In this document: one piece after another, positions 18,111 to 26,374 of the stretch
How positions within the stretch are numbered: position 1 is the first letter of the stretch
Layout of the letters: every line of letters begins with the position of its first letter
Translations under genes and position numbers: made by a program
Source of the DNA: Clostridia bacterium
GTDB taxonomy: Bacteria > Bacillota > Clostridia > Lachnospirales > JAOARL01
Length of the DNA stretch: 47,387 bases
Assembly (NCBI GenBank): GCA_025210555.1
Contig: JAOARL010000028.1
Coordinates: 1 to 47,387, forward strand
Direction of reading: 5' to 3'
The notes under the pieces: model-generated
What the model was told of the DNA's origin: nothing
Databases searched by the model: none
What the model saw: only the letters and a program-made list of their open reading frames with translations

Positions 18111-18716
18111 ATGACAGAATTAATTCGAGGCTTAATAAAGAGGGCTAAAAAAAGAAAGAATTTTAGAGAAATTAACATGCCTTATACAATGATCAAGAAG
18201 AGTATTTCAAATATGAAACTTAATCCAGCTGTGGAAGATCAAGAGGTTTTTGCTAATATATTATTTGAATGTGGCTTTGGATTAAATGATTTGAAGTATG
18301 ACAATGGAAAGATATATATAGATGAAACAAGAATGATAGATATTAAAGATAATTATATTGTTATAAATAAAGAAGGTAAGAATAAAATAGAATATGTTGA
18401 GGAATATGGTGTAGGATTAAATGGAAAAGTGAATCCACATTTTTTTAAACAATCAAATGGAAATAATGAGAGTGTAAATGTAACTTGGGAAAAAGAAGAA
18501 AGCGAAACAACAGCTGAGTTAGTTGTTAATGGAACTAATTTAGTTGGGCGTATAGAATATACTTCGCTAGAAAGTAATATAGCAAGGGATATAATGAATG
18601 TTGTTAGCGATGAAGAGCAGACATTAGATATAGTTGGTAGGGTTCTAGAAGTAAATAAGAGTGGTCCATATACAGTTAATCAAGTTGATATTTATGAAAT
18701 AGGAGATGATAGCTAA
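18111..18716 (+). CDS. Unrecognised small protein, family member 3
   Basis: 201 residues, no family recognised, no membrane segment. A basic N-terminal helix (RGLIKRAKKRKNF) is followed by a helix VEDQEVFANILFECGFG, then YDNGKIYIDETRMIDIKDNYIVI and further beta strands, and a C-terminal helix plus strand (ARDIMNVVSDEEQ...VDIYEIGDDS). It aligns with the next protein over V-D-x-VF-x-NI ... Y-x-x-GKI-x-x-D ... D/LK-N. Its stop overlaps the next ATG by one base (TAATG), so translation is coupled. It has its own strong double promoter. Confidence 0.82.
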   Translation: MTELIRGLIKRAKKRKNFREINMPYTMIKKSISNMKLNPAVEDQEVFANILFECGFGLNDLKYDNGKIYIDETRMIDIKDNYIVINKEGKNKIEYVEEYGVGLNGKVNPHFFKQSNGNNESVNVTWEKEESETTAELVVNGTNLVGRIEYTSLESNIARDIMNVVSDEEQTLDIVGRVLEVNKSGPYTVNQVDIYEIGDDS

Positions 18717-19273
18717 TGAATATAATAAAGTTTATAAAATCTGAAATAGGATTATATAAAATAAAAAAAATAATTAAAGGTCAAGCAATAGATAAATCAG
18801 TGGATGGAGACCAAGTCTTTAAAAATATAATGGGATTATCTGGATTAGATTATACAGAAATTAATTATAAAGATGGTAAAATAATAGGGGACGGAGTTAA
18901 TGGTAAGACTAGTGTTGGACTTAAAAATAATTTGTTGGAAATTTACCAAGATAAATATATTAAAAATCGTACTTTTAAATATTTGCTTACTGAAAATGGA
19001 GAATTTACACCAACTTCGTTTGTATATAATAATGAAGTTAATAATACTAAATTAACTGAGATATTTACGATGACAGATGAAGCTGGAGAAGTAATTGTAG
19101 AAGCGGATAATGTTAAAACTTTTGCAAGTTGTAGAGGTTTAGATATAGATAAAGCAACAAAGGTTATGGATGTATTAGATAATACAGATTTTGTTCCGAA
19201 TAATAAAGTTTCTGTATATAGTCTTATAGAATCAACAGGAGCTGAAGTTTTAGGAGTAGAGGAATATAATTAA
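18716..19273 (+). CDS. Unrecognised small protein, family member 4
   Basis: 185 residues, no family recognised. An N-terminal amphipathic, Lys-rich helix (IIKFIKSEIGLYKIKKIIKG), then VDGDQVFKNIMGLSGLDY, a beta-rich middle (YKDGKIIGDGVNG, VGLKNNLLEIY) and a C-terminal helix/strand (ATKVMDVLDNTDF...SVYSLIES). The KNIM-x-L-x-G-L-DY segment matches KNVMRLLGIDY in member 2 and NILFECGFG in member 3. It is the second gene of the coupled pair and is closed by a strong terminator. Confidence 0.82.
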   Translation: MNIIKFIKSEIGLYKIKKIIKGQAIDKSVDGDQVFKNIMGLSGLDYTEINYKDGKIIGDGVNGKTSVGLKNNLLEIYQDKYIKNRTFKYLLTENGEFTPTSFVYNNEVNNTKLTEIFTMTDEAGEVIVEADNVKTFASCRGLDIDKATKVMDVLDNTDFVPNNKVSVYSLIESTGAEVLGVEEYN

Positions 19274-19276
19274 GTG

Positions 19277-19312
19277 ATAAGGGTTAATGATGAAATTAAC
19301 TCTTATTTTTTT
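19277..19312 (+). terminator. Intrinsic terminator after family member 4
   Basis: ATAAGGGTTAA/TTAACTCTTAT, an 11-pair stem with one G-U pair, an eight-base loop and a T run just after the stop. Confidence 0.9.
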
Positions 19313-19316
19313 GTAT

Positions 19317-19345
19317 AAAAAAAGAACCAATGACGGTCGGTTCTT
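19317..19345 (-). terminator. Intrinsic terminator of rpsT
   Basis: On the minus strand AAGAACC/GGTTCTT closes a ten-base loop and is followed by TTTTTT, 13 bases beyond the rpsT stop. Confidence 0.8.
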
Positions 19346-19357
19346 ATATTTATATGA

Positions 19358-19624
19358 TTAAGCTTCTAAGTTATGTACTAATTTAGAAAGTTGAGCTTTT
19401 CTTCTAGAAGAAGTCTTCTTGTGGAAAGTCCCTTTTTGAGTAGCTGTATCAATTACAGAAAACGCATTGTTTAATGCTTCTGTAGCTAAAGCTTTATCGT
19501 TAGCTTCAACAGCAGCCATTACTTTCTTAACAGCATTCTTAACCTTAGTTTTTCTAGCTTTGTTTAAAGCAGTTTTAGTTTCGATAACTTTAATTCTTTT
19601 CTTAGCTGATTTAATATTTGCCAT
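19358..19624 (-). CDS. rpsT: 30S ribosomal protein S20
   Basis: 88 residues, highly Lys/Ala-rich helical protein beginning MANIKSAKKRIKV and containing GTFHKKTSSRRKAQLSKLV, diagnostic for S20, a primary 16S rRNA binding protein of the small subunit. GGAGGTG precedes the ATG. It is a single-gene unit with its own promoter and terminator. Confidence 0.97.
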   Translation of the reverse strand: MANIKSAKKRIKVIETKTALNKARKTKVKNAVKKVMAAVEANDKALATEALNNAFSVIDTATQKGTFHKKTSSRRKAQLSKLVHNLEA

Positions 19625-19681
19625 GTGTGCACCTCCATTAATTTTTATATACTCTCGTGGCGTTCGAGTTCAACACAAGTT

Positions 19682-19710
19682 ATTATAATATAAATGCTAT
19701 TATAAGTCAA
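19682..19710 (-). promoter_or_regulatory. rpsT promoter
   Basis: On the minus strand TTGACT (19710-19705), 17 bases, TATAAT (19687-19682). This gives a leader of about 50 bases to the ATG; S20 leaders often carry autoregulation. Confidence 0.85.
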
Positions 19711-19722
19711 TCAAATATATGA

Positions 19723-19738
19723 AAAACTCAGAAGTTTT
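19723..19738. promoter_or_regulatory. Upstream palindrome of the ppdK promoter
   Basis: AAAACT-CAGA-AGTTTT, a perfect six-base dyad. It shares the ACTCAGA core with the second palindrome; the two centres are about 30 bases apart (three helical turns). Confidence 0.45.
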
Positions 19739-19748
19739 AAAGGTTTTA

Positions 19749-19776
19749 TTGAAATAACTCAGAGTTATATTATAAT
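19749..19776 (+). promoter_or_regulatory. ppdK promoter with palindromic spacer
   Basis: TTGAAA (19749-19754), 16 bases, TATAAT (19771-19776). The spacer is almost entirely the palindrome ATAACTC-A-GAGTTAT (19754-19768), a seven-base perfect dyad placed where a repressor would block polymerase. Confidence 0.65.
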
Positions 19777-19805
19777 AGTAATGTAACGACAAAAGGAGGA
19801 GTTTT

Positions 19806-22430
19806 ATGGCTAATAAATATGTATATATGTTTTCTGAAGGAAACAGAGATATGAAAAACATATTAGGGGGAAAAGGGGCTAATTTAGCAGAGATGACTAA
19901 CTTAGGAATGCCAATACCTCAAGGTTTTACAATATCTACTGAAGAATGTATGAAATACTATGAAGACGGTGAGAAGCTGTCTGATGAAGTTATAAAAGAA
20001 ATTGAAGATAGTTTAAAACAATTAGAAGAGTTAACTGGTAAAGAGTTTGGATCATTAAATAATCCATTACTTGTATCAGTGAGATCAGGAGCAAGAGCAT
20101 CTATGCCTGGAATGATGGATACAATTCTTAATTTAGGACTTAATGATGAGTCTGTTGTGAGTTTTGGTAACCTTACAGGTAACGAATGGTTTGCTTACGA
20201 TTCATACAGAAGATTTATTCAAATGTTTGCAGATGTTGCAAAAGGTGTTAAGAAATCTTACTTTGAAAGAGTTCTTGACGAATTTAAAGAAAAAGAAGGA
20301 GTTAAGTTTGATAAGGACTTAACAATAGATAACTTAAAAGAAATAGTAAATACGTTTAAAGGTATTTATAAAGATGAGCTTGGGGAAGAATTCCCACAAA
20401 ATCCAAAAGATCAATTATTTGCAGCTATAGTTGCAGTATTTAAATCTTGGAATAATGAAAGAGCTATAGTATATAGAAAAATGAATGAAATTCCAGATGA
20501 TTGGGGAACTGCTGTAAACGTTCAAATGATGGTATTTGGAAATATGGGAGATACATCAGGGACAGGAGTAGCATTCACAAGAAATCCAGCTACTGGAGAA
20601 AAAGGAATGTTTGGAGAGTACTTAATAAATGCACAAGGTGAAGACGTTGTTGCAGGTATTAGAACTCCAAAAGCAATAACTGTACTTGAGGAAGATATGC
20701 CAGAAGTATATAAAGAGTTTATTGCAATAACTGAAAGACTTGAAAATCATTATAAAGATATGCAAGATATGGAGTTTACTATTGAGAATGGAAAACTTTA
20801 TTTCTTACAAACTAGAAATGGTAAAAGAACAGCTGCTGCGGCGCTTAAGATTGCAGTAGATATGGTTGATGAAAAGCTTATTACTAAAGAAGAAGCTTTA
20901 ATGAGAGTTGAACCAAAGCAGCTTGACCAATTACTACATCCAGCATTTGATCAAAATGCTCTTAAAGAAGGTGTAGTGGTAGCTAAGGGTCTTCCAGCAT
21001 CACCAGGAGCTGGAGCAGGAAAAGTTTACTTTACTGCTGAAGATGCAAAAGCTGCTAGAGCTAAAGGTGAAAGAGTAATTCTTGCTAGACTTGAAACGTC
21101 ACCAGAAGATATTGAAGGTATGATAGCTGCAGAGGCAGTACTTACAGTTCGTGGAGGAATGACTTCACATGCTGCAGTTGTTGCTCGTGGAATGGGAAGA
21201 TGTTGCGTTTCAGGATGTGGAGATATCCATATGAATGAAGAAGCTAAAACTTTCGAAGTTAGTGGTAAGACATTTAAAGAAGGAGACTACGTATCAGTTG
21301 ATGGATCAACAGGAACTGTATACGAAGGAGATATAGCAACTACACCAGCTGAAATATCAGGAGATTTTGCTACATTTATGGCATGGGCTGATGAAGTTAA
21401 GAGACTTAAAGTAAGAACTAATGCAGATACTCCTACAGATGCTAAAAAAGCATTAGAATTTGGAGCAGATGGTATTGGTCTTTGTAGAACTGAGCATATG
21501 TTCTTTAATGAAACAAGAATATTCTCAGTTAGAGAAATGATTTTATCTGAGTCAGATGAAGAAAGAGCGAAAGCTTTAGAAAAGCTTATTGAATATCAAA
21601 GAGAAGACTTTATAAAACTTTATGAAGTTATGGATGGACATGTAGTTACTATAAGATTACTTGATCCACCACTACATGAGTTCTTACCAAGAGAAGAGGA
21701 TGAAATAGTAGCTCTTGCGAAAGATATGGGTAAGACAGTAGAGCATGTTAAGGAAGAAATTGAAAGCCTTAAGGAATTTAACCCAATGATGGGACATAGA
21801 GGATGTAGACTTTCAGTAACATTCCCAGATATAACAAGAATGCAAGTAAGAGGTATTTTACAAGCAGCTGCTCATGTTGAAAGAGAACTTGGGCATGATA
21901 TAACAAGTGAAATTATGGTTCCTCTTGTAGGAAACATAAAAGAGCTTAAGTATGTTAAAGAGATTATTATTGATGAAGCTGAAAAAGTAATTAAAGAAGA
22001 AGGAATAGATATTAAGTATGAAGTTGGTACTATGATTGAAGTTCCAAGAGCAGCTATTACGGCTGATGAAATTGCTACAGAAGCTGAGTTTTTCTCATTC
22101 GGAACTAATGACCTTACTCAAATGAGTTTAGGATTCTCAAGAGATGACGTTAGTAAGTTCTTAGGAGATTACTATGATAATAAAATTCTAGAAGCTGATC
22201 CATTTGCAAGAATAGATGAAGATGGTGTTGGTAAATTAATTAAGATGGCTGTAGAGCTTGGAAGAAAAACTAATCCAAACTTACCAATAGGTATTTGTGG
22301 AGAGCAAGGTGGAGAAGAAAAGTCAGTTGATTTCTGCCATAGAGTAGGACTTGACTATGTTTCATGTTCACCATATAGAGTTCCAATTGCTAGACTTGCA
22401 GCAGCGCAAGCAGCTATTAGAAATAGATAA
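19806..22430 (+). CDS. ppdK: Pyruvate phosphate dikinase
   Basis: 874 residues, full length. It interconverts pyruvate, ATP and phosphate with PEP, AMP and pyrophosphate, an anaplerotic or pyrophosphate-linked glycolytic step in anaerobes. It has the N-terminal ATP-grasp domain (GGKGANLAEMTNLGMPIPQGFTI is split around residues 17-39), the phosphohistidine domain GGMTSHAAVVARGMG with catalytic H455 and regulatory-position T453, and the C-terminal PEP/pyruvate barrel with C831 (GICGEQGG). AAAGGAGGAG precedes the ATG. It is monocistronic, and the palindromes in its promoter suggest a dedicated regulator. Confidence 0.98.
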   Translation: MANKYVYMFSEGNRDMKNILGGKGANLAEMTNLGMPIPQGFTISTEECMKYYEDGEKLSDEVIKEIEDSLKQLEELTGKEFGSLNNPLLVSVRSGARASMPGMMDTILNLGLNDESVVSFGNLTGNEWFAYDSYRRFIQMFADVAKGVKKSYFERVLDEFKEKEGVKFDKDLTIDNLKEIVNTFKGIYKDELGEEFPQNPKDQLFAAIVAVFKSWNNERAIVYRKMNEIPDDWGTAVNVQMMVFGNMGDTSGTGVAFTRNPATGEKGMFGEYLINAQGEDVVAGIRTPKAITVLEEDMPEVYKEFIAITERLENHYKDMQDMEFTIENGKLYFLQTRNGKRTAAAALKIAVDMVDEKLITKEEALMRVEPKQLDQLLHPAFDQNALKEGVVVAKGLPASPGAGAGKVYFTAEDAKAARAKGERVILARLETSPEDIEGMIAAEAVLTVRGGMTSHAAVVARGMGRCCVSGCGDIHMNEEAKTFEVSGKTFKEGDYVSVDGSTGTVYEGDIATTPAEISGDFATFMAWADEVKRLKVRTNADTPTDAKKALEFGADGIGLCRTEHMFFNETRIFSVREMILSESDEERAKALEKLIEYQREDFIKLYEVMDGHVVTIRLLDPPLHEFLPREEDEIVALAKDMGKTVEHVKEEIESLKEFNPMMGHRGCRLSVTFPDITRMQVRGILQAAAHVERELGHDITSEIMVPLVGNIKELKYVKEIIIDEAEKVIKEEGIDIKYEVGTMIEVPRAAITADEIATEAEFFSFGTNDLTQMSLGFSRDDVSKFLGDYYDNKILEADPFARIDEDGVGKLIKMAVELGRKTNPNLPIGICGEQGGEEKSVDFCHRVGLDYVSCSPYRVPIARLAAAQAAIRNR

Positions 22431-22438
22431 GTAATTAT

Positions 22439-22465
22439 GAGCTATGTTTATGCATAGCTCTTTTT
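22439..22465 (+). terminator. Intrinsic terminator of ppdK
   Basis: GAGCTATG/CATAGCTC with a six-base loop (TTTATG) and TTTTT. Confidence 0.92.
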
Positions 22466-22483
22466 ATTTGAAAATAATCAATA

Positions 22484-22508
22484 AAAAAGCTGCCTATTGG
22501 CAGCTTTT
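22484..22508. terminator. Bidirectional terminator between ppdK and the coupling ATPase
   Basis: AAAAAGCTGCC-TATT-GGCAGCTTTT has T runs on both strands; on the minus strand it ends the transcript of the VirD4-like gene four bases after its stop. Confidence 0.88.
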
Positions 22509-22511
22509 ATT

Positions 22512-24158
22512 TTATTTCCAATCTGGATTATGTTTTTTCATTATCTTTCTATATTTATCTACAGTATAGTAAGCATTTTTATCATCCATAACAGCATTTT
22601 TACTATGCGCTATTATTAGTACTTTATCTTCATCCATACGTCTAACTTCATCTGGTGTTAAAAGTTCACGTCTTTGAGAAGATGTAGTTTTATTTGATGA
22701 ATCTTTACCTTTAGATTCACTAGTTGTTTTCATTGTAGTGTAACCTGCAAGATCTGAAACATATTTTGCAGATGTTCCTGTAAGACCAGTAAATATAACT
22801 TTAGTCTTTAAGTTGTTTAAGATATCATGTGCGTTGTCTTCACCGTAGTTACGCTTAAGCTGTTCCATACCTTGAAGACCAACTGAGATACCAATCTCTC
22901 TACTTCTAGATGTTGCTATAACATTTGCTATATTTGGAATTGTACCTATGTTTGCAAACTCATCAAGCATGAATAATATAGGTGTTCCATCTTCATCCAT
23001 ACACTTATTTAGTAATTGAGAGTAGAATACCGACATAAGTGGCATTAAGAATGTTGCTTTTCTCTCAGGAACACAAACGAATAAAACAGTAGGTTTCATT
23101 CTAAGCATTTTTGGATGGAATAATTTGTGTACTTTAGCTTTGTAATAAATTTTTCCTTCTTCTTTGTTTTCTTCTTTATCAAATGGAGTTGATGTAAACT
23201 CCTTAATTGTTGGATCTGTAAATATCTGTAATGCATTAGATAATGTTATCTTAATACCAGATATTGTCTTACTTGCACCTGCTGCTTGAGCAAATATTAA
23301 GAATTCCTGATAAGCTGCTGGAACTTCTTTGAATTTTTCAGCAAGTTTATTTAAATCAGATGTATTTAAAACTAAATTCATAGCTTCACAAATATCTTTT
23401 TGTTTACCCTTATGCATTGAATAAATCATAGATGCTGTAAGTAGTGGGGCAGCCATGTTAAGCCACTCAGCATTACCACTTTTTGCACCTGTTGCAATTT
23501 CATAACTTTTATTACCATTTATCATAATCATCTGAGCTATTTCTTTCATTTCAGTTATACTTTTACCAGCTATTAAAAGTGGGTTGTATACTAAGTCTGG
23601 ATTGAAAGGCTCAATAAGTTTTATATCATAACCTTGATCAATAAGGTGTTTATGAGTTAATGAATACATTTCTTTCTTTGGATCTGATACAACTATAGAT
23701 GTTTTACCATCAAGTTCTAAAAGATTAGGAATAAAGAAACTAGTTGATTTTCCAGAACCAGTTGGTCCAAGTATTGCAACATGCTCAAAACTTTTTCCTT
23801 TTGAAAGTCTTATGTTTTTAGAAAGTACAAAACCATCATCACCAGTAAGTCCTTTCATTTCATCTTCATCACCAATTTTAGCTGTACCATGTTCTTGCTT
23901 ATCTTTATCTTTGTCTTTTTTCTCAAGATGTTTAAAATAGTGAACTAAAGGATACATTATCCATGCAAAACCTAAAGTTATTTTAAATAATCCTAAGAAG
24001 TCACCAACTATTTTTGTGTGACTCGAGTTAGAAGCTAAGCTACTATGAGTTATGTACTCATACAAATAAGCTATAGCTAAGTCTAATCCTTTGTATAATA
24101 ATAGTATTCCACCTACTATATATAAAAACCATAAAAATTTTATAAATTTTTTCTTCAT
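22512..24158 (-). CDS. VirD4/TraG-family coupling ATPase
   Basis: 548 residues. Two N-terminal membrane helices (about 7-35 and 52-75), a Lys/Asp-rich linker, then a RecA-like motor with Walker A GPTGSGKS (131-138) and Walker B-like LFMLDEFANIG, plus ATSRSREIGISVGLQ. This is the arrangement of type IV coupling proteins, which feed DNA or protein substrates to type IV secretion. No relaxase, mating-pair or integrase genes are nearby, and flanking genes are housekeeping, so it is an orphan here. AGGGGAA precedes the ATG. It may be the relic of an integrated element or have a chromosomal role. Confidence 0.92.
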   Translation of the reverse strand: MKKKFIKFLWFLYIVGGILLLYKGLDLAIAYLYEYITHSSLASNSSHTKIVGDFLGLFKITLGFAWIMYPLVHYFKHLEKKDKDKDKQEHGTAKIGDEDEMKGLTGDDGFVLSKNIRLSKGKSFEHVAILGPTGSGKSTSFFIPNLLELDGKTSIVVSDPKKEMYSLTHKHLIDQGYDIKLIEPFNPDLVYNPLLIAGKSITEMKEIAQMIMINGNKSYEIATGAKSGNAEWLNMAAPLLTASMIYSMHKGKQKDICEAMNLVLNTSDLNKLAEKFKEVPAAYQEFLIFAQAAGASKTISGIKITLSNALQIFTDPTIKEFTSTPFDKEENKEEGKIYYKAKVHKLFHPKMLRMKPTVLFVCVPERKATFLMPLMSVFYSQLLNKCMDEDGTPILFMLDEFANIGTIPNIANVIATSRSREIGISVGLQGMEQLKRNYGEDNAHDILNNLKTKVIFTGLTGTSAKYVSDLAGYTTMKTTSESKGKDSSNKTTSSQRRELLTPDEVRRMDEDKVLIIAHSKNAVMDDKNAYYTVDKYRKIMKKHNPDWK

Positions 24159-24194
24159 AATTTAATTCCCCTTACATTTAATTCATATAAAATA

Positions 24195-24223
24195 ATTTTA
24201 CTCTAGCTAAGTTTAAAAAGCAA
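24195..24223 (-). promoter_or_regulatory. Possible promoter of the VirD4-like gene
   Basis: On the minus strand TTGCTT (24223-24218), 17 bases, TAAAAT (24200-24195), about 35 bases before the ATG. Confidence 0.4.
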
Positions 24224-24261
24224 TTAAAATAAGGGATTTTAACAAAATCTTAACATATTTA

Positions 24262-24270
24262 TGGTATTAT
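24262..24270 (+). promoter_or_regulatory. Possible extended -10 promoter of the radical SAM operon
   Basis: TGGTATTAT fits an extended -10; TTAACA at 24239-24244 is a loosely spaced (20 bases) -35. It lies about 30 bases before the ATG at 24299. Confidence 0.35.
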
Positions 24271-24298
24271 ATATCTAATAAAGAAATAGGAGAAAAAC

Positions 24299-25216
24299 AT
24301 GTATAATAAATATTCAGATTATCTAAAAGAAAAATATGGAGAAAAAGTGTATAAACTTCCAATAAATCTACCCCTTACTTGTCCTAATAGAGATGGGTGT
24401 TTAGGAGAAGGTGGATGCACTTTTTGTGCAGAAGAAGGCGCTGGACATGAAAGTCTTGAAAACACTAAAAGTGTAAAAGAGCAACTGCTAGAGAATAAAG
24501 ATTATATATCTAGTAGATATGGTGCTAAGAAGTTTATTGCATACTTTCAAAATTATTCTAATACCTATGTAGAATTAGAATCATTTAAAAAATATATAAA
24601 AGAAGCTATGATAGAGGATGTAGTAGAAATAGCAATATCTACAAGACCGGATTGTATAAGAGAAGATTACTTAGAATTTTTAAGTGAATTAGACATAAAT
24701 GTTTCATTTGAACTAGGACTTCAAACAGTTAATTATAAAACGCTGAAGAAGGTTAATAGAGGTCATACATTAGCAGAGTTTATAGATGCGGTAAATATGA
24801 TTAAAAAATATAACTTTGAAATAGCAGTGCACATAATAACTAATTTACCTTGGGATGAAGATGAAGATTTAATAGAAGCTTCAAAAATTATGTCTGCTCT
24901 CAAAGTAGACCAAGTTAAATTACATTCATTATATATTGCAGAAGGTACAGAGATGGCTAGAGGATATAAAGCAGGAGAGTTTGAAATAATTAGCAAAGAT
25001 GAATTTGTTGAAAGAACAATATTGTTTTTGGAATACTTAAATCCGAAGATAACACTTCAAAGACTTTTAGGAAGAGTGCCTGAAGAAAGAAGTGTGTTTG
25101 CTAACTGGGATATGAGTTGGTGGAAAATAAAAGATGAAATTGAAGAAAAAATGGAAAAAGAAAATAGGCATCAAGGAAGACTGTTTAACTATTTAAATGG
25201 GAAGTGTTTAAAATGA
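24299..25216 (+). CDS. Radical SAM protein, YhcC family
   Basis: 305 residues. The N-terminal region carries the cysteine motif of the YhcC/TIGR01212 family (CPNRDGCLGEGGCTFC), in which the cysteines bind the 4Fe-4S cluster that cleaves SAM. Conserved downstream segments include AYFQNYSNTY, STRPDCI, FELGLQT, HIITNLPWDE and KLHSLYIAEGT. The substrate is not established for the family; it is related to Elp3-type enzymes. AGGAG precedes the ATG. First gene of a three-gene operon with overlapping ends. Confidence 0.92.
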   Translation: MYNKYSDYLKEKYGEKVYKLPINLPLTCPNRDGCLGEGGCTFCAEEGAGHESLENTKSVKEQLLENKDYISSRYGAKKFIAYFQNYSNTYVELESFKKYIKEAMIEDVVEIAISTRPDCIREDYLEFLSELDINVSFELGLQTVNYKTLKKVNRGHTLAEFIDAVNMIKKYNFEIAVHIITNLPWDEDEDLIEASKIMSALKVDQVKLHSLYIAEGTEMARGYKAGEFEIISKDEFVERTILFLEYLNPKITLQRLLGRVPEERSVFANWDMSWWKIKDEIEEKMEKENRHQGRLFNYLNGKCLK

Positions 25217-25629
25217 AAAAGAAAGTACTTTTATCAATAAAAACTAAATATGTTAATAGGATTATAGAAGGAAGCAAGAAGTATGAATATAGAAAAAAAT
25301 TTCCAGTATTAGAAGGAATTGAAAATACTATATACATATACTCTTCTAAAGATGATAAAGCTATAGTTGGAGAAATGATAATATCAGAAATAATATCAGG
25401 AGATGCTATAGAAGTAAGTGAAGTTACAGGAAAAGATATACTCGGTTATGCTGATGAGTATGAAGGCAAGACGCTTAATGCACTTAAAGTTAAATCGTTT
25501 ATAAAATATGATGAACCAATAAGCCTTAAGTGGTTAAAAGATAAAGGATTTACAGTACCACAAAATTATAGATATTTAGATGAAGAGTCTATAGTCTATA
25601 AAGAAATATTAAAGAGGAGAAAAAAATGA
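25213..25629 (+). CDS. ASCH-domain protein
   Basis: 138 residues. The start LLSIKTKYVNRIIEGSKKYEYRKKFP fits ASCH/PUA-like domains that bind RNA or modified nucleotides (K-x-x-Y...I-x-x-G-x-K-x-x-E-x-R-K). A beta strand with YIYSSKDDKAIVGEM follows. I chose ATG 25213 because GGGAAG lies eight bases upstream and the start overlaps the previous stop (ATGA). Its 3' end overlaps the next gene by four bases. Predicted cytosolic; the ligand is unknown. Confidence 0.82.
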   Translation: MKKKVLLSIKTKYVNRIIEGSKKYEYRKKFPVLEGIENTIYIYSSKDDKAIVGEMIISEIISGDAIEVSEVTGKDILGYADEYEGKTLNALKVKSFIKYDEPISLKWLKDKGFTVPQNYRYLDEESIVYKEILKRRKK

Positions 25630-26315
25630 GTTTATATGCAATAGCAGACCTGCATTTATCTTTTAAGGTTAATAAACCTATGGATATATTTGGAGATGTG
25701 TGGGTAGATTATGAAAATAAAATAAAGAAAAACTGGATTGATAAAATAACTGATGAAGATCTAGTATTGATACCAGGGGATATATCATGGGCTATGAAAA
25801 CAGAAGATGCAATAATAGATCTTGATTTTATTGATTCTTTGCCTGGAAAAAAGCTATTAATAAAAGGAAATCATGATTATTGGTGGAATTCAGTTAATAA
25901 GCTTAATGACAAATATGTAAATATGACATTTATGCAAAATGATTTTTATGTGTATGAAGATTATGCAATATGTGGAAGCAGAGGATGGCTTTGTCCTAAT
26001 GAAGTTAAATTTGATGATAATGATGATAAGCTTTATAAAAGAGAGGTAAGAAGGATAGAAGCTTCAATTACTAAAGCTATTAATGCTGGTTATAATAAAA
26101 TAATAATTATTATGCACTATCCACCTACTAATGATAGAAAAGAAGAAAGTGAATTTATAAAGTTATTTAGGGAATACAATGTAGAAAAGGTTATATATGG
26201 GCACTTGCATACAAAACAATCATTTAATAGCAGCTTAATAGGAATGCATGATGGAATAGAATATATTTTAAGCTCAGCTGACTATATAGACTTTAATCCC
26301 ATAAATATATTGTAA
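25626..26315 (+). CDS. Metallophosphoesterase
   Basis: 229 residues with the calcineurin-like phosphoesterase motifs in order: ADLHLSF, PGDISWAM, KGNHDYWW, IMHYPP and YGHLH. These supply a two-metal centre for phosphodiester or phosphomonoester hydrolysis; the substrate is unknown. It resembles the YkuE/DR1281-like cytosolic group without a signal peptide. Third gene of the radical SAM/ASCH operon, with an ATGA overlap. The operon could act on RNA or nucleotides, which is inference from the ASCH neighbour. Confidence 0.9.
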   Translation: MSLYAIADLHLSFKVNKPMDIFGDVWVDYENKIKKNWIDKITDEDLVLIPGDISWAMKTEDAIIDLDFIDSLPGKKLLIKGNHDYWWNSVNKLNDKYVNMTFMQNDFYVYEDYAICGSRGWLCPNEVKFDDNDDKLYKREVRRIEASITKAINAGYNKIIIIMHYPPTNDRKEESEFIKLFREYNVEKVIYGHLHTKQSFNSSLIGMHDGIEYILSSADYIDFNPINIL

Positions 26316-26340
26316 AGGGTTATTATTTGCAGTATAATAA
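26310..26340 (+). promoter_or_regulatory. Promoter of the coiled-coil protein gene, with dyad
   Basis: TTGTAA (26310-26315), 17 bases, TATAAT (26333-26338). The -10 is embedded in a perfect dyad TTATTAT-TTGCAGT-ATAATAA (26320-26340), so the site may double as an operator. Confidence 0.6.
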
Positions 26341-26374
26341 TAGTCAGAATATTATATAAGGAAGGTATATTAAC

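Noticed and set aside
19467-19688. A hydrophobic plus-strand frame across rpsT
   Set aside because: Antisense of the Lys/Ala-rich S20 gene; no ribosome site or conservation features.
22512-24158. An integrative conjugative element
   Set aside because: Only the coupling ATPase is present; no integrase, relaxase, mating-channel genes or flanking direct repeats could be found.
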